A DNA stretch of 64,000 nt, from the NCBI RefSeq assembly GCF_020782235.1, contig NZ_JAJGNO010000003.1, positions 1 through 64,000 of the forward strand, written 5' to 3'. How positions within the stretch are numbered: the stretch's first letter is position 1; each line of letters opens with the position of its first letter. Positions 9,551 to 17,819 of this stretch are shown here, in pieces. The stretch comes from Sphingobium naphthae (GTDB lineage: Bacteria > Pseudomonadota > Alphaproteobacteria > Sphingomonadales > Sphingomonadaceae). A model generated the notes under the pieces. The model ran no database searches. It saw only the letters and a list, made by a program, of their open reading frames with translations, and was not told where the DNA came from. A program made the position numbers and the translations under genes.

Positions 9551-10527
9551 GCCGCCTGACCCTGTTGCTGCCACTGCCGCTTTTCACTCTGGACGCTTGC
9601 GCCGGAGCGACGCCGCCTCCAGCCATCGCGCTCGACAGCGTGCGGTTCCAGCCCGCCGTCCGTGAGGCCGAACCAGCCAAGCCCGTCGAGATCGTAACAA
9701 TGCCACAGCCGCTGCCCTTGCCAGGGCAGATGGTGCCGCCGCCTTCCGTGGCAAAGGAGGCAGGCACGCCAACCGCCCGTGTCGAGACAGCCAATCGTGC
9801 CGCCACCCGCGAGCCGTCGAGTGCGGGCTATATCAATGCGATGCAGGTCTATCCCTGGACCGATGGCGCGCTTTACCGCCTCTATGCCGCGCCGGAGCGG
9901 GTCAGCGATGTCACGCTTCAGCCCGGCGAAAAGCTGCTGGCCGTCTCGGCTGGCGATACGGTGCGCTGGGTCATTGGCGACACCACCAGCGGATCGGGGG
10001 ACGATGCCCGGGTCCATGTGCTGGTGAAGCCCTTCGCCCCTGGGCTCGTCACCAACATGGTGATCGCGACCGACCGGCGCGCCTACCATCTGGCGCTGGA
10101 GAGCACTGATCGCACTGCCATGGCCGCGATCAGCTGGACCTATCCACAGGACAGGCTGTTGGCGCTACAGCGCCAGAACCAGATTGCCGAGCAGGCCAAG
10201 CCGGTCGCGTCGGATGTCGCTCTGGCCGACCTGCGCTTTACCTATGCCATAACCGGCGACAATCCGCCATGGCGTCCGATCCGGGCATGGGATGATGGGC
10301 GCAAGGTCTATATCGAGTTTCCGGCTCGGCTCGATCAGGGTGAGGCCCCGCCATTGTTCGTCGTTGGCGCGCGTGGTGGCAGTCAGCTCGTCAACTATCG
10401 CGTGAGCGGCCATCACTATATCGTCGATCGGCTTTTTGGTGCCGCCGAACTGCGCCTGGGTGAAAAGCCGCAGCAGGTCGTCCGCATAAGCCGGACTGAC
10501 GCCGGCGCCGAAGGGAGGCGCAAATGA
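9547..10527 (+). CDS. trbG: Conjugal transfer protein TrbG (VirB9-like)
   Basis: Periplasmic/outer-membrane core-complex protein. The 326-aa protein has a short hydrophobic leader with a lipobox-like LDAC at residues 15-18, a proline-rich linker, then the VirB9/CagX domain with conserved stretches such as RLYAAPERVSDVTLQPGE and WRPIRAWDDGRKVYIEFP. Overlaps both trbF and trbI by four bases. Function follows from family and operon position. Confidence 0.93.
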   Translation: MSRLTLLLPLPLFTLDACAGATPPPAIALDSVRFQPAVREAEPAKPVEIVTMPQPLPLPGQMVPPPSVAKEAGTPTARVETANRAATREPSSAGYINAMQVYPWTDGALYRLYAAPERVSDVTLQPGEKLLAVSAGDTVRWVIGDTTSGSGDDARVHVLVKPFAPGLVTNMVIATDRRAYHLALESTDRTAMAAISWTYPQDRLLALQRQNQIAEQAKPVASDVALADLRFTYAITGDNPPWRPIRAWDDGRKVYIEFPARLDQGEAPPLFVVGARGGSQLVNYRVSGHHYIVDRLFGAAELRLGEKPQQVVRISRTDAGAEGRRK

Positions 10528-11825
10528 GCGGGGGCGAAAGTTCTCCGGCCAACGGCCCGCAAGCCGACGATGCCGGTGTCGCTGGGCCGGAAGCGTCGCA
10601 AGCAACGCAGAAGGTCGCGCCAGAGGGGTTGGTGCTGCGGGCCAGTCCCCGCCGCGTCGTCCGCTTCCGGCGCGGCGTCATCATCGGCGGGGCCGCGATC
10701 GGCTCATTGGCGATTGCCGGTGTGACGTGGATGGCGCTGGGGTCCAAGGCGTTGCACATCGTCGAGGCGGGCAGCGAGAAGGCTGTCAGCGACCGCCGCA
10801 CGCCGGCTGACGCCGTTGCCGATCTGCCCAGCGATTACAACAAGGTCAAAGCCGATACGCCAGTGCTGGGGCCGCCGCTGCCGGGCGACCTTGGCCGCCC
10901 CATCCTTGAGCATCAACGGGGCCTTTCCAGTCAGGGCGACGGTCCCGTCGCTGGAACCCAGGCGCCAACCGCCGCTCAGCAGGCCGCCGAAGCAGAACGC
11001 CAGCGGATAGCCTCGCAGGCGCATCAAGCGCGCGAGGCTGGCGTGATGGTGCAATCATCGGGGCGGGCAGCGACCAGTGCCGCCGCTGATGCTGCCGCGG
11101 TCACTGTTCCGGGACAATCTGCGTCTAGCGGCGTGGCCGGGCTTCTGGCTCACGATCCCGAGAAGGATCAGAATAATCAGCAGCGCAAGGTCGACTTCAT
11201 GGCGCAGCAGGCGGCAGGAGGAACGGCCAGTGCGCCCCGACTCGAAGCCCCGGCATCGCCCTATCAGCTGATGGCGGGGAGCATCATTGCCGCCAGTCTC
11301 GTCACCGGGCTGAATTCGGATCTGCCGGGCATGGTGGTCGCCCAAGTGACGGAACCAGTATTCGACACGGTGACGGGGCGTACCCTGTTGATCCCGCAAG
11401 GCGCGCGGCTCATCGGCAGCTATGACAGCGTGGTCGCCTTTGGGCAGCGCCGCGCTCTACTCGCCTGGCAGCGGATCATCCTGCCCGATGGCAGTTCGAT
11501 CCAGATCGACAATCTTCCGGCCACCGATGCGGCGGGATATGCGGGGCTTGCCGACAAGGTGGATTTGCACACTTGGCAGCTGCTGAAGGGGGTGACGCTA
11601 TCAACCCTGCTGGGCGTCGGCACGCAGCTCTCGCTCGGCAGTGACGAGAGCGACCTTGTCCGTGCGATACGGCAGTCCACGCAGCAATCCGCCAATCAGG
11701 CGGGGCAGCAGATCGTTTCGAAGAACCTTGATATCCAGCCCACCATCACCGTCCGCCCCGGCTGGCCGCTGCGCATCGTTGTCCACAAGGATATCACGTT
11801 GCGCCCCTGGGCCGGCACGCATTGA
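10524..11825 (+). CDS. trbI: Conjugal transfer protein TrbI (VirB10-like)
   Basis: Envelope-spanning core-complex subunit linking inner and outer membranes. A single transmembrane segment at about residues 50-72 (RRGVIIGGAAIGSLAIAGVT) is followed by a Pro/Gln-rich linker and a C-terminal VirB10 domain with SPYQLMAGSIIAASLVTGLN, LIPQGARLIGSYDS and the terminal DITLRPW. 433 aa is typical. Last gene of the trb structural operon; the DUF2274 gene follows after 12 bases. Confidence 0.95.
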   Translation: MSGGESSPANGPQADDAGVAGPEASQATQKVAPEGLVLRASPRRVVRFRRGVIIGGAAIGSLAIAGVTWMALGSKALHIVEAGSEKAVSDRRTPADAVADLPSDYNKVKADTPVLGPPLPGDLGRPILEHQRGLSSQGDGPVAGTQAPTAAQQAAEAERQRIASQAHQAREAGVMVQSSGRAATSAAADAAAVTVPGQSASSGVAGLLAHDPEKDQNNQQRKVDFMAQQAAGGTASAPRLEAPASPYQLMAGSIIAASLVTGLNSDLPGMVVAQVTEPVFDTVTGRTLLIPQGARLIGSYDSVVAFGQRRALLAWQRIILPDGSSIQIDNLPATDAAGYAGLADKVDLHTWQLLKGVTLSTLLGVGTQLSLGSDESDLVRAIRQSTQQSANQAGQQIVSKNLDIQPTITVRPGWPLRIVVHKDITLRPWAGTH

Positions 11826-11837
11826 ATGGAGGATACC

Positions 11838-12065
11838 ATGCTCAAGCTTGCGAAACTGCCCGATCGCACCCCGATCAAGCTCACGCTGACGGTTACGCCG
11901 GACTTGGCGCGGGCGTTGGGTGATTACACCGCGATCTATAATCGTGCCTATCACGAACGGGCAGAGACCAACGACCTGATCCCAGCGATGCTGGAGGCAT
12001 TTCTTGCGAGCGACCGTGCTTTTGCAAAGGCTCGTCGGGAAGGGGAGGCAGCTCAGGATGGGTAG
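11838..12065 (+). CDS. DUF2274 family protein
   Basis: A 75-aa protein of unknown function that regularly follows trbI in conjugative modules of this class. It begins MLKLAKLPDRTPIKLTLTV, has a helical C-terminal half and no membrane segment. GGAGG at 11828-11832 is well placed for ATG 11838 rather than the ATG at 11826. Cotranscription with trb genes is likely; whether it acts in transfer or its control is unknown. Confidence 0.85.
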   Translation: MLKLAKLPDRTPIKLTLTVTPDLARALGDYTAIYNRAYHERAETNDLIPAMLEAFLASDRAFAKARREGEAAQDG

Positions 12066-12309
12066 TCATGTGACTGAAAATTTGGACATCAGTTCCGGCG
12101 ATAAGGCCGAACGGTTGTTGAAGCTTTCTGAGGTCATCCGTCGGGTGGGTTTGGGGAAATCGATGATCTACCGCATGATTTCCGAGAATAAGTTTCCCGC
12201 ACCCTATAGGATTTCGCCAGGGGCCTCGCGTTGGAGTGAACAGGAAATTGTAGCGTGGATCGCAGACATCAAAGATGGTTTCGAGGGGAAACGGCGCAAG
12301 CTATGTTGA
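12058..12309 (+). CDS. AlpA-like helix-turn-helix regulator
   Basis: An 83-aa protein with the AlpA/excisionase-like pattern LLKLSEVIRRVGLGKSMIYR, then FPAPYRISPGASRWSEQEIVAWI, a winged-helix type DNA-binding fold. AlpA-like proteins of P4-type elements activate integrase or excision genes, so this may control the element's mobility; that role is inference. Overlaps the DUF2274 gene by eight bases. The preferred start ATG 12058 has AGGGGAGG about 10 bases upstream. It is the last gene before the cargo region. Confidence 0.85.
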   Translation: MGSHVTENLDISSGDKAERLLKLSEVIRRVGLGKSMIYRMISENKFPAPYRISPGASRWSEQEIVAWIADIKDGFEGKRRKLC

Positions 12310-12569
12310 CCCACTTCGTCCCGAACTCCGTCGAAGAAGAAAACGCATGATCCAATTGTGGGGAAGGCGTGTTTGTCCGAGGTTTAGTCTTCCTGTTGCA
12401 GCACCATGGTCCAACTCTGCTCGGAGTGAGCAGGCCATCGAGACCTTTTCTTGTTAAATAGGCGAGCGATGAGCGCATCTTTGAATCGCACAGTCCCGCA
12501 CCCTATGCCCCGTCGGTCGGGGCGTGGGGATTACTCCCCACGCCCTTTCTCCTTGCCGTCAGAACTGGC
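12310..12569. other. Junction between transfer module and cargo
   Basis: About 260 bases without a supportable gene between the AlpA-like gene (forward) and etfA (reverse). A strong hairpin lies at 12520-12545. I looked for a copy of the tRNA-Ser 3' end or another att-like repeat here and saw none, which argues weakly against a separate element ending at this point. Confidence 0.5.
12520..12549 (+). terminator. Hairpin between the transfer module and etfA
   Basis: Perfect 11-bp inverted repeat GGGCGTGGGGA / TCCCCACGCCC with loop TTAC (12520-12545), followed on the forward strand by TTTCT. It lies between the convergent AlpA-like gene and etfA and could end transcription from either side; the short T-run favours the forward direction. 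Confidence 0.6.
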
Positions 12570-13499
12570 TTACAGATTCTTGGTCAGCTCCGGCACCACC
12601 TTGAACAGATCGCCGACCAGGCCGATGTCTGCCACCTGGAAGATGGGCGCATCCTCATCCTTGTTGATAGCGACGATGGTCTTGCTGTCCTTCATGCCGG
12701 CCAGGTGCTGGATCGCCCCGGAAATGCCCACGGCGATATAGACCTCCGGCGCGACGATCTTGCCGGTCTGCCCGACCTGATAGTCGTTGGGGACATAGCC
12801 CGCATCGACCGCGGCGCGGCTGGCGCCGACCGCGGCGCCCAGCTTGTCGGCCAGCGGGAGGATCAGCTGCTCGAACGTCTCCCCGTCCTTCAGCGCACGG
12901 CCGCCCGACACGATCACCTTGGCGCTGGTCAGCTCCGGCCGCTCCAGCTTGGCGATCTCGGCGCCGACGAAGGACGACAGGCCCGCGTCCCCGGTCGAGG
13001 CCACCGCCTCCACCGTGCCCGAACCACCCTCGGCCGCCGCTTTCTCGAAAGCGGTGCCGCGAACGGTGATGACCTTCTTGGCGTCCTTCGACTTCACCGT
13101 GGCGATGGCGTTGCCGGCATAGATGGGCCGGGTGAACGTGTCTTCGCTTTCCACCGACAGGATATCGCTGATCTGCATCACGTCCAGCAAGGCCGCGACG
13201 CGCGGTGCGATATTCTTGCCGTTGCTGGTCGCCGGCGCAACGAAGGCGTCATGATCGGCCATCAACTGCCCCACCAGCGGCGCGACGTTCTCGGCGAGCG
13301 CATGGCCCAGCGCCGCGTCGTCGGCGACATGGACCTTGCCCACGCCGGCGATCTTGGCCGCGGCTTCGGCGACGCCGCCGACGCTTTCGCCGGCTACCAG
13401 CAGATGGACGTCACCCAGCTTGGCGGCTGCGGTGACGGCGGAGAGGGTGGCGTCCTTGACCGCGCCGCCTTCATGTTCAACCCAGACAAGCGTCTTCAT
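12570..13499 (-). CDS. etfA: Electron transfer flavoprotein alpha subunit
   Basis: FAD-carrying subunit of the soluble ETF heterodimer that accepts electrons from acyl-CoA dehydrogenases. 309 aa, usual length; N-terminal [12 protein letters not shown] and the C-terminal FAD domain with [27 protein letters not shown] and [15 protein letters not shown] are diagnostic. Four-base overlap with etfB upstream. Chromosomes normally carry one etfBA pair elsewhere, so a copy inside cargo, under the shared FadR-type operator and near an acyl-CoA dehydrogenase, looks dedicated to this pathway. No ETF:quinone oxidoreductase gene is seen here, so electrons would pass to the host's enzyme. Confidence 0.95.
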   Translation of the reverse strand: MKTLVWVEHEGGAVKDATLSAVTAAAKLGDVHLLVAGESVGGVAEAAAKIAGVGKVHVADDAALGHALAENVAPLVGQLMADHDAFVAPATSNGKNIAPRVAALLDVMQISDILSVESEDTFTRPIYAGNAIATVKSKDAKKVITVRGTAFEKAAAEGGSGTVEAVASTGDAGLSSFVGAEIAKLERPELTSAKVIVSGGRALKDGETFEQLILPLADKLGAAVGASRAAVDAGYVPNDYQVGQTGKIVAPEVYIAVGISGAIQHLAGMKDSKTIVAINKDEDAPIFQVADIGLVGDLFKVVPELTKNL

Positions 13500-14245
13500 G
13501 CGGCAACTCCCATGGACTTGAGCTTGGCAACCAGTTCATCGACATCGGCGACCTTGACGCCGGCCGAGCGCTTGGCGGGCTCGGCGACCGAGACGGTCTC
13601 GAGCCGCGGGGCGATGTCGACGCCGAAATCGGCGGGCGTCTTCGTCGCCAGCGGCTTGGACTTCGCCTTCATGATATTGGGCAGCGACGCATAGCGCGGT
13701 TCGTTGAGGCGCAGGTCGGTGGTGACGATCGCCGGGGTCGACAGCTTCACCGTCCCCAGGCCGCCATCGACTTCGCGAGTGACACTGACCTTGTCACCCT
13801 CGACCTCGACCTTGCTGGCAAAGGTGCCCTGCGGCAGGTTCAGCAGCGCGGCCAGCATCTGGCCGGTCTGGTTGCTGTCATCGTCGATCGCCTGCTTGCC
13901 CAGGATGATCAAGCCAGCCTGCTCTTCTTCCTGCACCTTGGCGAGCAGCTTGGCGACGCCCAGCGGCTCCACCTCGTCATCGGTCTGGATCAGGATCGCC
14001 CGGTCCGCGCCCATGGCGAGCGCCGTGCGCAGCGTTTCCTGCGCCTTGGCGACGCCGATCGACACCGCCACGACCTCGGTCGCCACGCCCTTTTCCTTCA
14101 GGCGAATGGCTTCCTCGACGGCGATCTCGTCGAACGGGTTCATGCTCATCTTGACGTTCGCCAGGTCCACGCCCGTGCCATCCGCCTTCACGCGCGGCTT
14201 CACATTATAGTCGACAACCCGCTTCACGGGAACAAGGATTTTCAT
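13496..14245 (-). CDS. etfB: Electron transfer flavoprotein beta subunit
   Basis: AMP-binding subunit of ETF. 249 aa beginning [20 protein letters not shown], with [18 protein letters not shown] and the ETF-beta signature region near residues 155-190 ([20 protein letters not shown]). GGAGG precedes the ATG on the reverse strand. A perfect AATGGTC-G-GACCATT palindrome lies 18 bases upstream of the start codon, where a repressor would block transcription. First gene of a two-gene operon with etfA. Confidence 0.95.
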   Translation of the reverse strand: MKILVPVKRVVDYNVKPRVKADGTGVDLANVKMSMNPFDEIAVEEAIRLKEKGVATEVVAVSIGVAKAQETLRTALAMGADRAILIQTDDEVEPLGVAKLLAKVQEEEQAGLIILGKQAIDDDSNQTGQMLAALLNLPQGTFASKVEVEGDKVSVTREVDGGLGTVKLSTPAIVTTDLRLNEPRYASLPNIMKAKSKPLATKTPADFGVDIAPRLETVSVAEPAKRSAGVKVADVDELVAKLKSMGVAA

Positions 14246-14262
14246 GGGGCCTCCACGTTCGT

Positions 14263-14277
14263 AATGGTCGGACCATT
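14263..14277. promoter_or_regulatory. FadR-type operator in front of etfBA
   Basis: Perfect 7-bp inverted repeat AATGGTC-G-GACCATT, 18 bases upstream of etfB. It matches the TGGTNNNACCA pattern known for FadR/PdhR-type GntR regulators, and a FadR-type gene starts about 95 bases away on the opposite strand. Best copy of a motif found in several cargo promoters. Confidence 0.7.
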
Positions 14278-14305
14278 TAAAAATATAGAGCTGCTGTCAA
14301 TAGGT

Positions 14306-14320
14306 TTCGGTCCGGCCATT
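14306..14320. promoter_or_regulatory. Weak FadR-type operator upstream of the GntR gene
   Basis: TTCGGTCCGGCCATT differs from the perfect palindrome at several positions but keeps the GGTC and CCATT blocks. It lies 52 bases upstream of the GntR gene start and 43 bases from the stronger site, suggesting autoregulation. Weak call on its own. Confidence 0.35.
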
Positions 14321-14372
14321 GCGTCTTTCCAGACGGTCACTATAGATTCGACGATATCCTGCGGAGCATGAC

Positions 14373-15104
14373 ATGGCGCCCACGCCTTCGACCAAACCCA
14401 ATTTTGCACCAATCAAGACGCAACGCGCCTTTGAAATCATCTGCGAGCAGATCCGCGCGCAACTGGCCGCGGGAACTTTGAAGGCAGGCGATAAGCTCCC
14501 TGCGGAGCGGGAACTGGCGGCAGAATTCCAGGTCAGTCGCAGCGCCCTGCGGGAAGCATTGCGTAGCCTGGAGGTGGCCGGCATCATCCGCAATGTGAAA
14601 GGTGTGAAAGGTGGAGCGTTCGTGCAGACCGCCGAGCCAGATCGCATTTTGCAGGCGATGCAGGATTATGTGCATCTGGGCGATATTTCTCTCGCCGAAC
14701 TGACCGAAGCGCGGTTGGCGCTTCAGGATATTATTGTGCGATTGGCTTGTGAGCGGGCATCCGAAAATGACCTGGCCGATCTAGAGGCGATCGCTGCGCG
14801 GACGAAGCAGGAAAGCAATGTCGAGGCCCGCTATCAATGTGCGGCAGAATATTATGCGGTGCTGGCCCGGGCGACGGGAAACCGTATCTTCGGCATTTTC
14901 GTGGAGTCGCTTTCTGCGATCTTGCACGAGTTTGTGCAGGGACCGGACTATGAGACGCTGCAACAGTCGCTGATCGAATCTCGATTCAAGCTGGTGCGCC
15001 ATTTACGCGCGAAGAACAGCGAGGCGGCCGTCGCGGAAATGCGCAAGCATCTGGAGCGCGTGCATCGTCACGTTCGCAAGAACAGCAAGGCGGCCAAGGG
15101 CTGA
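14373..15104 (+). CDS. FadR-subfamily GntR transcriptional regulator
   Basis: 243-aa regulator: winged HTH at residues 14-80 (AGDKLPAERELAAEFQVSRS, ALREALRSLEVAGII) and an all-helical FCD ligand domain (ELTEARLALQDIIVRLACERA; metal-type His near the C-terminal half). FadR-type proteins bind TGGTNNNACCA palindromes and are usually released by acyl-CoA or organic acids. Such palindromes occur upstream of this gene and of etfBA, the CoA-transferase, acyl-CoA dehydrogenase/LysR, Rieske/TonB and ADH/P450 promoters, so this is the likely master regulator of the cargo. The ligand is unknown. Confidence 0.9.
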   Translation: MAPTPSTKPNFAPIKTQRAFEIICEQIRAQLAAGTLKAGDKLPAERELAAEFQVSRSALREALRSLEVAGIIRNVKGVKGGAFVQTAEPDRILQAMQDYVHLGDISLAELTEARLALQDIIVRLACERASENDLADLEAIAARTKQESNVEARYQCAAEYYAVLARATGNRIFGIFVESLSAILHEFVQGPDYETLQQSLIESRFKLVRHLRAKNSEAAVAEMRKHLERVHRHVRKNSKAAKG

Positions 15105-15108
15105 TAAA

Positions 15109-15130
15109 AGCCGAAGGGCGGCTTTCGGCT
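15109..15130 (+). terminator. Hairpin after the GntR gene
   Basis: Inverted repeat AGCCGAA / TTCGGCT with an 8-base loop, five bases after the stop codon. No T-run follows on the forward strand; preceding A residues would give a short U-run on the reverse strand. Weak terminator candidate. Confidence 0.35.
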
Positions 15131-15182
15131 ATCGCATATCCGCAGCGTCATGCTGCGGTTGACCGGCTACCTTCATCATGTG

Positions 15183-15197
15183 ATAGGTAGGACCATT
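15183..15197. promoter_or_regulatory. FadR-type operator in front of the CoA-transferase gene
   Basis: ATAGGTAGGACCATT keeps the right half-site of the shared palindrome exactly and three mismatches in the left half. It lies 33 bases upstream of the CoA-transferase start. Confidence 0.5.
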
Positions 15198-15229
15198 AAA
15201 AGTTTAGTCCTAATCATAGGTGTGGGGAT

Positions 15230-16417
15230 ATGTCGGAAGACACTGTGATCGCGAGCAGAGCGGCACTGGATGGCATACGCGTGCTGGATTTTACCAGTGT
15301 CATGGCGGGACCGTTCGCCACGCGGATGCTAGCCGATCTGGGCGCGCAGGTGATCAAGGTCGAATCGCTGGAAGGGGATCAGGTGCGGGCGCGACCGCCG
15401 CTGCGCGATGGGTTCAGCGCTTATTTCGGCAACCTCAATGCCGGCAAGAAGAGCATCGCCTGCAATCTGAAATCGCCTGAGATCGTGGCACTGATCAGGC
15501 AGATGGTTGCAACCTGCGATATACTGGTGGAAAATTTCAGACCCGGCGTGATGCAGCGGTTCGGGCTGGATTATGCCACGCTGCGGGACATCAATCCCCG
15601 CCTCATCTATTGCTCCATCTCCGGCTATGGCCAGACCGGTCCAAAGGCGCTGTTCCCGGCCTATGCGCCCGTGATCCATGCGGCCAGCGGCTTCGACATG
15701 GTCAATCTGCGCTATCAAGACGGGGCGGAACGACCGGCGACCAGCGGCATATTCGTCGCGGACGTTCTGGGCGGCACCCATGCTTTCGGAGCAATCCAGG
15801 CCGCGCTCTACCAGCGCGAGCGGACAGGCGAGGGGCAACATATCGATGTTTCTATGCTCGAAGCGATGGTCGGTATGCTGGTGTTCGAAACGCAGGAGGC
15901 GCAATTTCCCGGCGACGCCCGCCGTCCGCTCTATACGCCGCTCAAGACCCGCGATGGGTTCATCATGGTTGCGCCGACATCTCCGCGCAATTTCGAACAG
16001 CTTGCCGATGCAGTGGAGCATCCGGAATGGCGCGAGGATCCGCGTTTCCGCACCAATGCCGATCGTAACGCGAATTGGGCGACCCTGCTGGCCCTAACTG
16101 AAAAGTGGACAGAGCAGCATCTTTCCGAGGACGCGGAAGCGATCCTTTCGCGTCACGGCGTTCCCTGCGCGCGCTACCGCGAGATAGGCGAACTGCTGGA
16201 CGATCCGCAACTGGCGGCTCGTGGCGCCTTTGCCGAGATAGTGGATGGCGCGGGGCGCTATAAAGTGTCCAATCCGCCATTCCGCATGAGCGGTTCACGG
16301 GTCGAGGCGCGCGATCATGTGTCATGCCTGGGGCAGGATGGTGCAGCGCTTCTGGCCGGACTCGGGCTGGATGAAGGCCGCATTGCAGCCTTGCAAGAGA
16401 AGGGCGATCTGCTCTGA
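15230..16417 (+). CDS. Class III (CaiB/BaiF family) CoA-transferase
   Basis: Transfers CoA between an acyl-CoA donor and a carboxylic acid without ATP. 395 aa, normal for the family. Signature regions: VLDFTSVMAGPFATRMLADL near residues 16-35, LGAQVIKVES, NLNAGKKSIACNL, VLVENFRPGVMQRFGLDY-type loop, and the segment around FVADVLGGTHAFGAIQAALY that carries the catalytic Asp. Within the cargo it is the only CoA-activating enzyme, so it likely activates the acid made by the aldehyde dehydrogenases before the acyl-CoA dehydrogenase acts. Single-gene unit preceded by a FadR-type operator; a terminator hairpin separates it from the convergent acyl-CoA dehydrogenase gene. Confidence 0.92.
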   Translation: MSEDTVIASRAALDGIRVLDFTSVMAGPFATRMLADLGAQVIKVESLEGDQVRARPPLRDGFSAYFGNLNAGKKSIACNLKSPEIVALIRQMVATCDILVENFRPGVMQRFGLDYATLRDINPRLIYCSISGYGQTGPKALFPAYAPVIHAASGFDMVNLRYQDGAERPATSGIFVADVLGGTHAFGAIQAALYQRERTGEGQHIDVSMLEAMVGMLVFETQEAQFPGDARRPLYTPLKTRDGFIMVAPTSPRNFEQLADAVEHPEWREDPRFRTNADRNANWATLLALTEKWTEQHLSEDAEAILSRHGVPCARYREIGELLDDPQLAARGAFAEIVDGAGRYKVSNPPFRMSGSRVEARDHVSCLGQDGAALLAGLGLDEGRIAALQEKGDLL

Positions 16418-16420
16418 TGG

Positions 16421-16446
16421 AAAAAGGGGCGGGGATATCCCGCCCC
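16421..16446 (-). terminator. Intrinsic terminator of the acyl-CoA dehydrogenase gene
   Basis: Perfect GGGGCGGG / CCCGCCCC stem with loop GATAT (16426-16446), followed on the reverse strand by a run of five T. Lies between convergent genes. Confidence 0.75.
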
Positions 16447-16492
16447 GGCAAGGATCGATCGGCGGGAAGCGTTGCGCGTCCCGCCCTCCATT

Positions 16493-17632
16493 TTATCGCA
16501 GCAGTTCGCGCGCGATCGTGTTCTTCTGGATTTCCGACGACCCCTCATAGATGCGGGTGATGCGAATGTCGCGATAGAGGCGTTCGACCGCAAAGCCCCG
16601 GCAATAGCCGGTACCACCGAATATCTGGACTGCGGTATCCACGGTCCGGCTCCCCGCTTCGGTCGCGAATAATTTGGCCATGGATGCCAGTTCGCGGCGT
16701 TTTTCGCCCTGATCATAGCGCCAGGCGGCATCGAGAAGGATCAAGCGTGCGGCGCGCATGTCGGTCGCCATGGCAGCGATATAATGCCGTATCGCTTGGA
16801 AATCGGAGATAACGCCGCCAAACGCCGGACGCTGCTTCGACTCTTCTATCGCCAGTTCCAGCGCATATTCGCCCATGCCGACTGCGGTCGCACCGACATT
16901 CATGCGCCCTTCGTTGAGGCCTTCAAGTGCGTAGTGGAAGCCGCGACCGAGTTCGCCAATCAGAGCGTCCGGGCCGACCTGGCATTCATGGAATGTCAGT
17001 TCGAAGACGCCAGGTGTTGCGGTGCCCATCAGTTCGATCGTGCCGGTAACCGAGAAGCCCGGCGTGTCGGCCGGCATCAGGAAGGCGGAGATGCCGCCGC
17101 GCGCGCCTGCCGATTTGTCCGTATACGCGTAAACGATTACATATTTGGCTTTCTTGCCGTTCGAGATGAACGTTTTGCTGCCATTGATTACCCACCCGTC
17201 GGCATTGCGGACGGCAGTGGTGCGCATCGAACCGGGGTCAGAACCGCTATTGGGTTCGGTCAGGGCAAAGGCGATCGGAATCTCGCCCGTCGCCATGCCA
17301 GGCAACAGGGCTTCACGCTGCGCATCGGAAGCGTGGTACATGATATTCTTGGCGCCCGGCCCCATGAGTGGGCGCAGTTCTGTCCAAAATTGCGGAGGCA
17401 GGCGCGCAAGCTCGATCTGTACTGCGGCTTGGGCCAGTGCGCCGAGGCCAAGTCCGCCATATTGCTCGGGCAGAGCCATGCCGAAATAACCATTATCGAT
17501 CAACGTCTGGCGAACGATCGGTGGGACATTGCCGGTTTCCTGGAATTCGATCTCATGCGGCAACAGGTCGCGGACGATGGCGCGCGTCACCTCGCAAAAT
17601 TCCCGGACATCGTCAGCCAATTCAAAATCCAT
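16493..17632 (-). CDS. Acyl-CoA dehydrogenase
   Basis: FAD enzyme that introduces an alpha,beta double bond into an acyl-CoA and passes electrons to ETF. 379 aa. Recognisable parts: PEQYGGLGLGALAQAAVQIE near residue 60, IAFALTEPNSGSDPGSMRTT (FAD/substrate loop), GSKTFISNGKKAKYVIVYA, and C-terminal RLYRDIRITRIYEGSSEIQK where the Glu in YEG occupies the catalytic base position of medium-chain enzymes. AGGAGG is spaced for ATG 17632; the TTG at 17638 lies inside the ribosome site. Divergent from the LysR gene with two tandem FadR-type operators between them. Works with the etfBA pair. Confidence 0.93.
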   Translation of the reverse strand: MDFELADDVREFCEVTRAIVRDLLPHEIEFQETGNVPPIVRQTLIDNGYFGMALPEQYGGLGLGALAQAAVQIELARLPPQFWTELRPLMGPGAKNIMYHASDAQREALLPGMATGEIPIAFALTEPNSGSDPGSMRTTAVRNADGWVINGSKTFISNGKKAKYVIVYAYTDKSAGARGGISAFLMPADTPGFSVTGTIELMGTATPGVFELTFHECQVGPDALIGELGRGFHYALEGLNEGRMNVGATAVGMGEYALELAIEESKQRPAFGGVISDFQAIRHYIAAMATDMRAARLILLDAAWRYDQGEKRRELASMAKLFATEAGSRTVDTAVQIFGGTGYCRGFAVERLYRDIRITRIYEGSSEIQKNTIARELLR

Positions 17633-17681
17633 GGGCAACCTCCTTTTCCCTTAAATCAGCAACATTGTGGTATCATTTCTT

Positions 17682-17716
17682 AATGGTCCTACCATTTAAG
17701 AAATGGTCGGTCCATC
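17682..17716. promoter_or_regulatory. Tandem FadR-type operators between acyl-CoA dehydrogenase and LysR genes
   Basis: Two palindromes, AATGGTCCTACCATT (17682-17696) and AATGGTCGGTCCATC (17702-17716), have centres exactly 20 bases apart, about two helical turns, so two dimers could bind on the same face of the DNA. They lie 50-84 bases from the acyl-CoA dehydrogenase start and about 105-140 from the LysR start. Confidence 0.65.
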
Positions 17717-17819
17717 AAAACTTTCGATGCTATTGGCGGGGGCGCATTCATCCTCTAGGCTTCGGGGCCGCTCGACGGTCCGAAAAGGGCGCGGGTGCAG
17801 GGTAACAAGAGAAAGCGGC

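Noticed and set aside
12310..12569. Attachment site of a separate element at the module junction
   Set aside because: No repeat of the tRNA-Ser 3' end or other clear att-like duplication was seen here.
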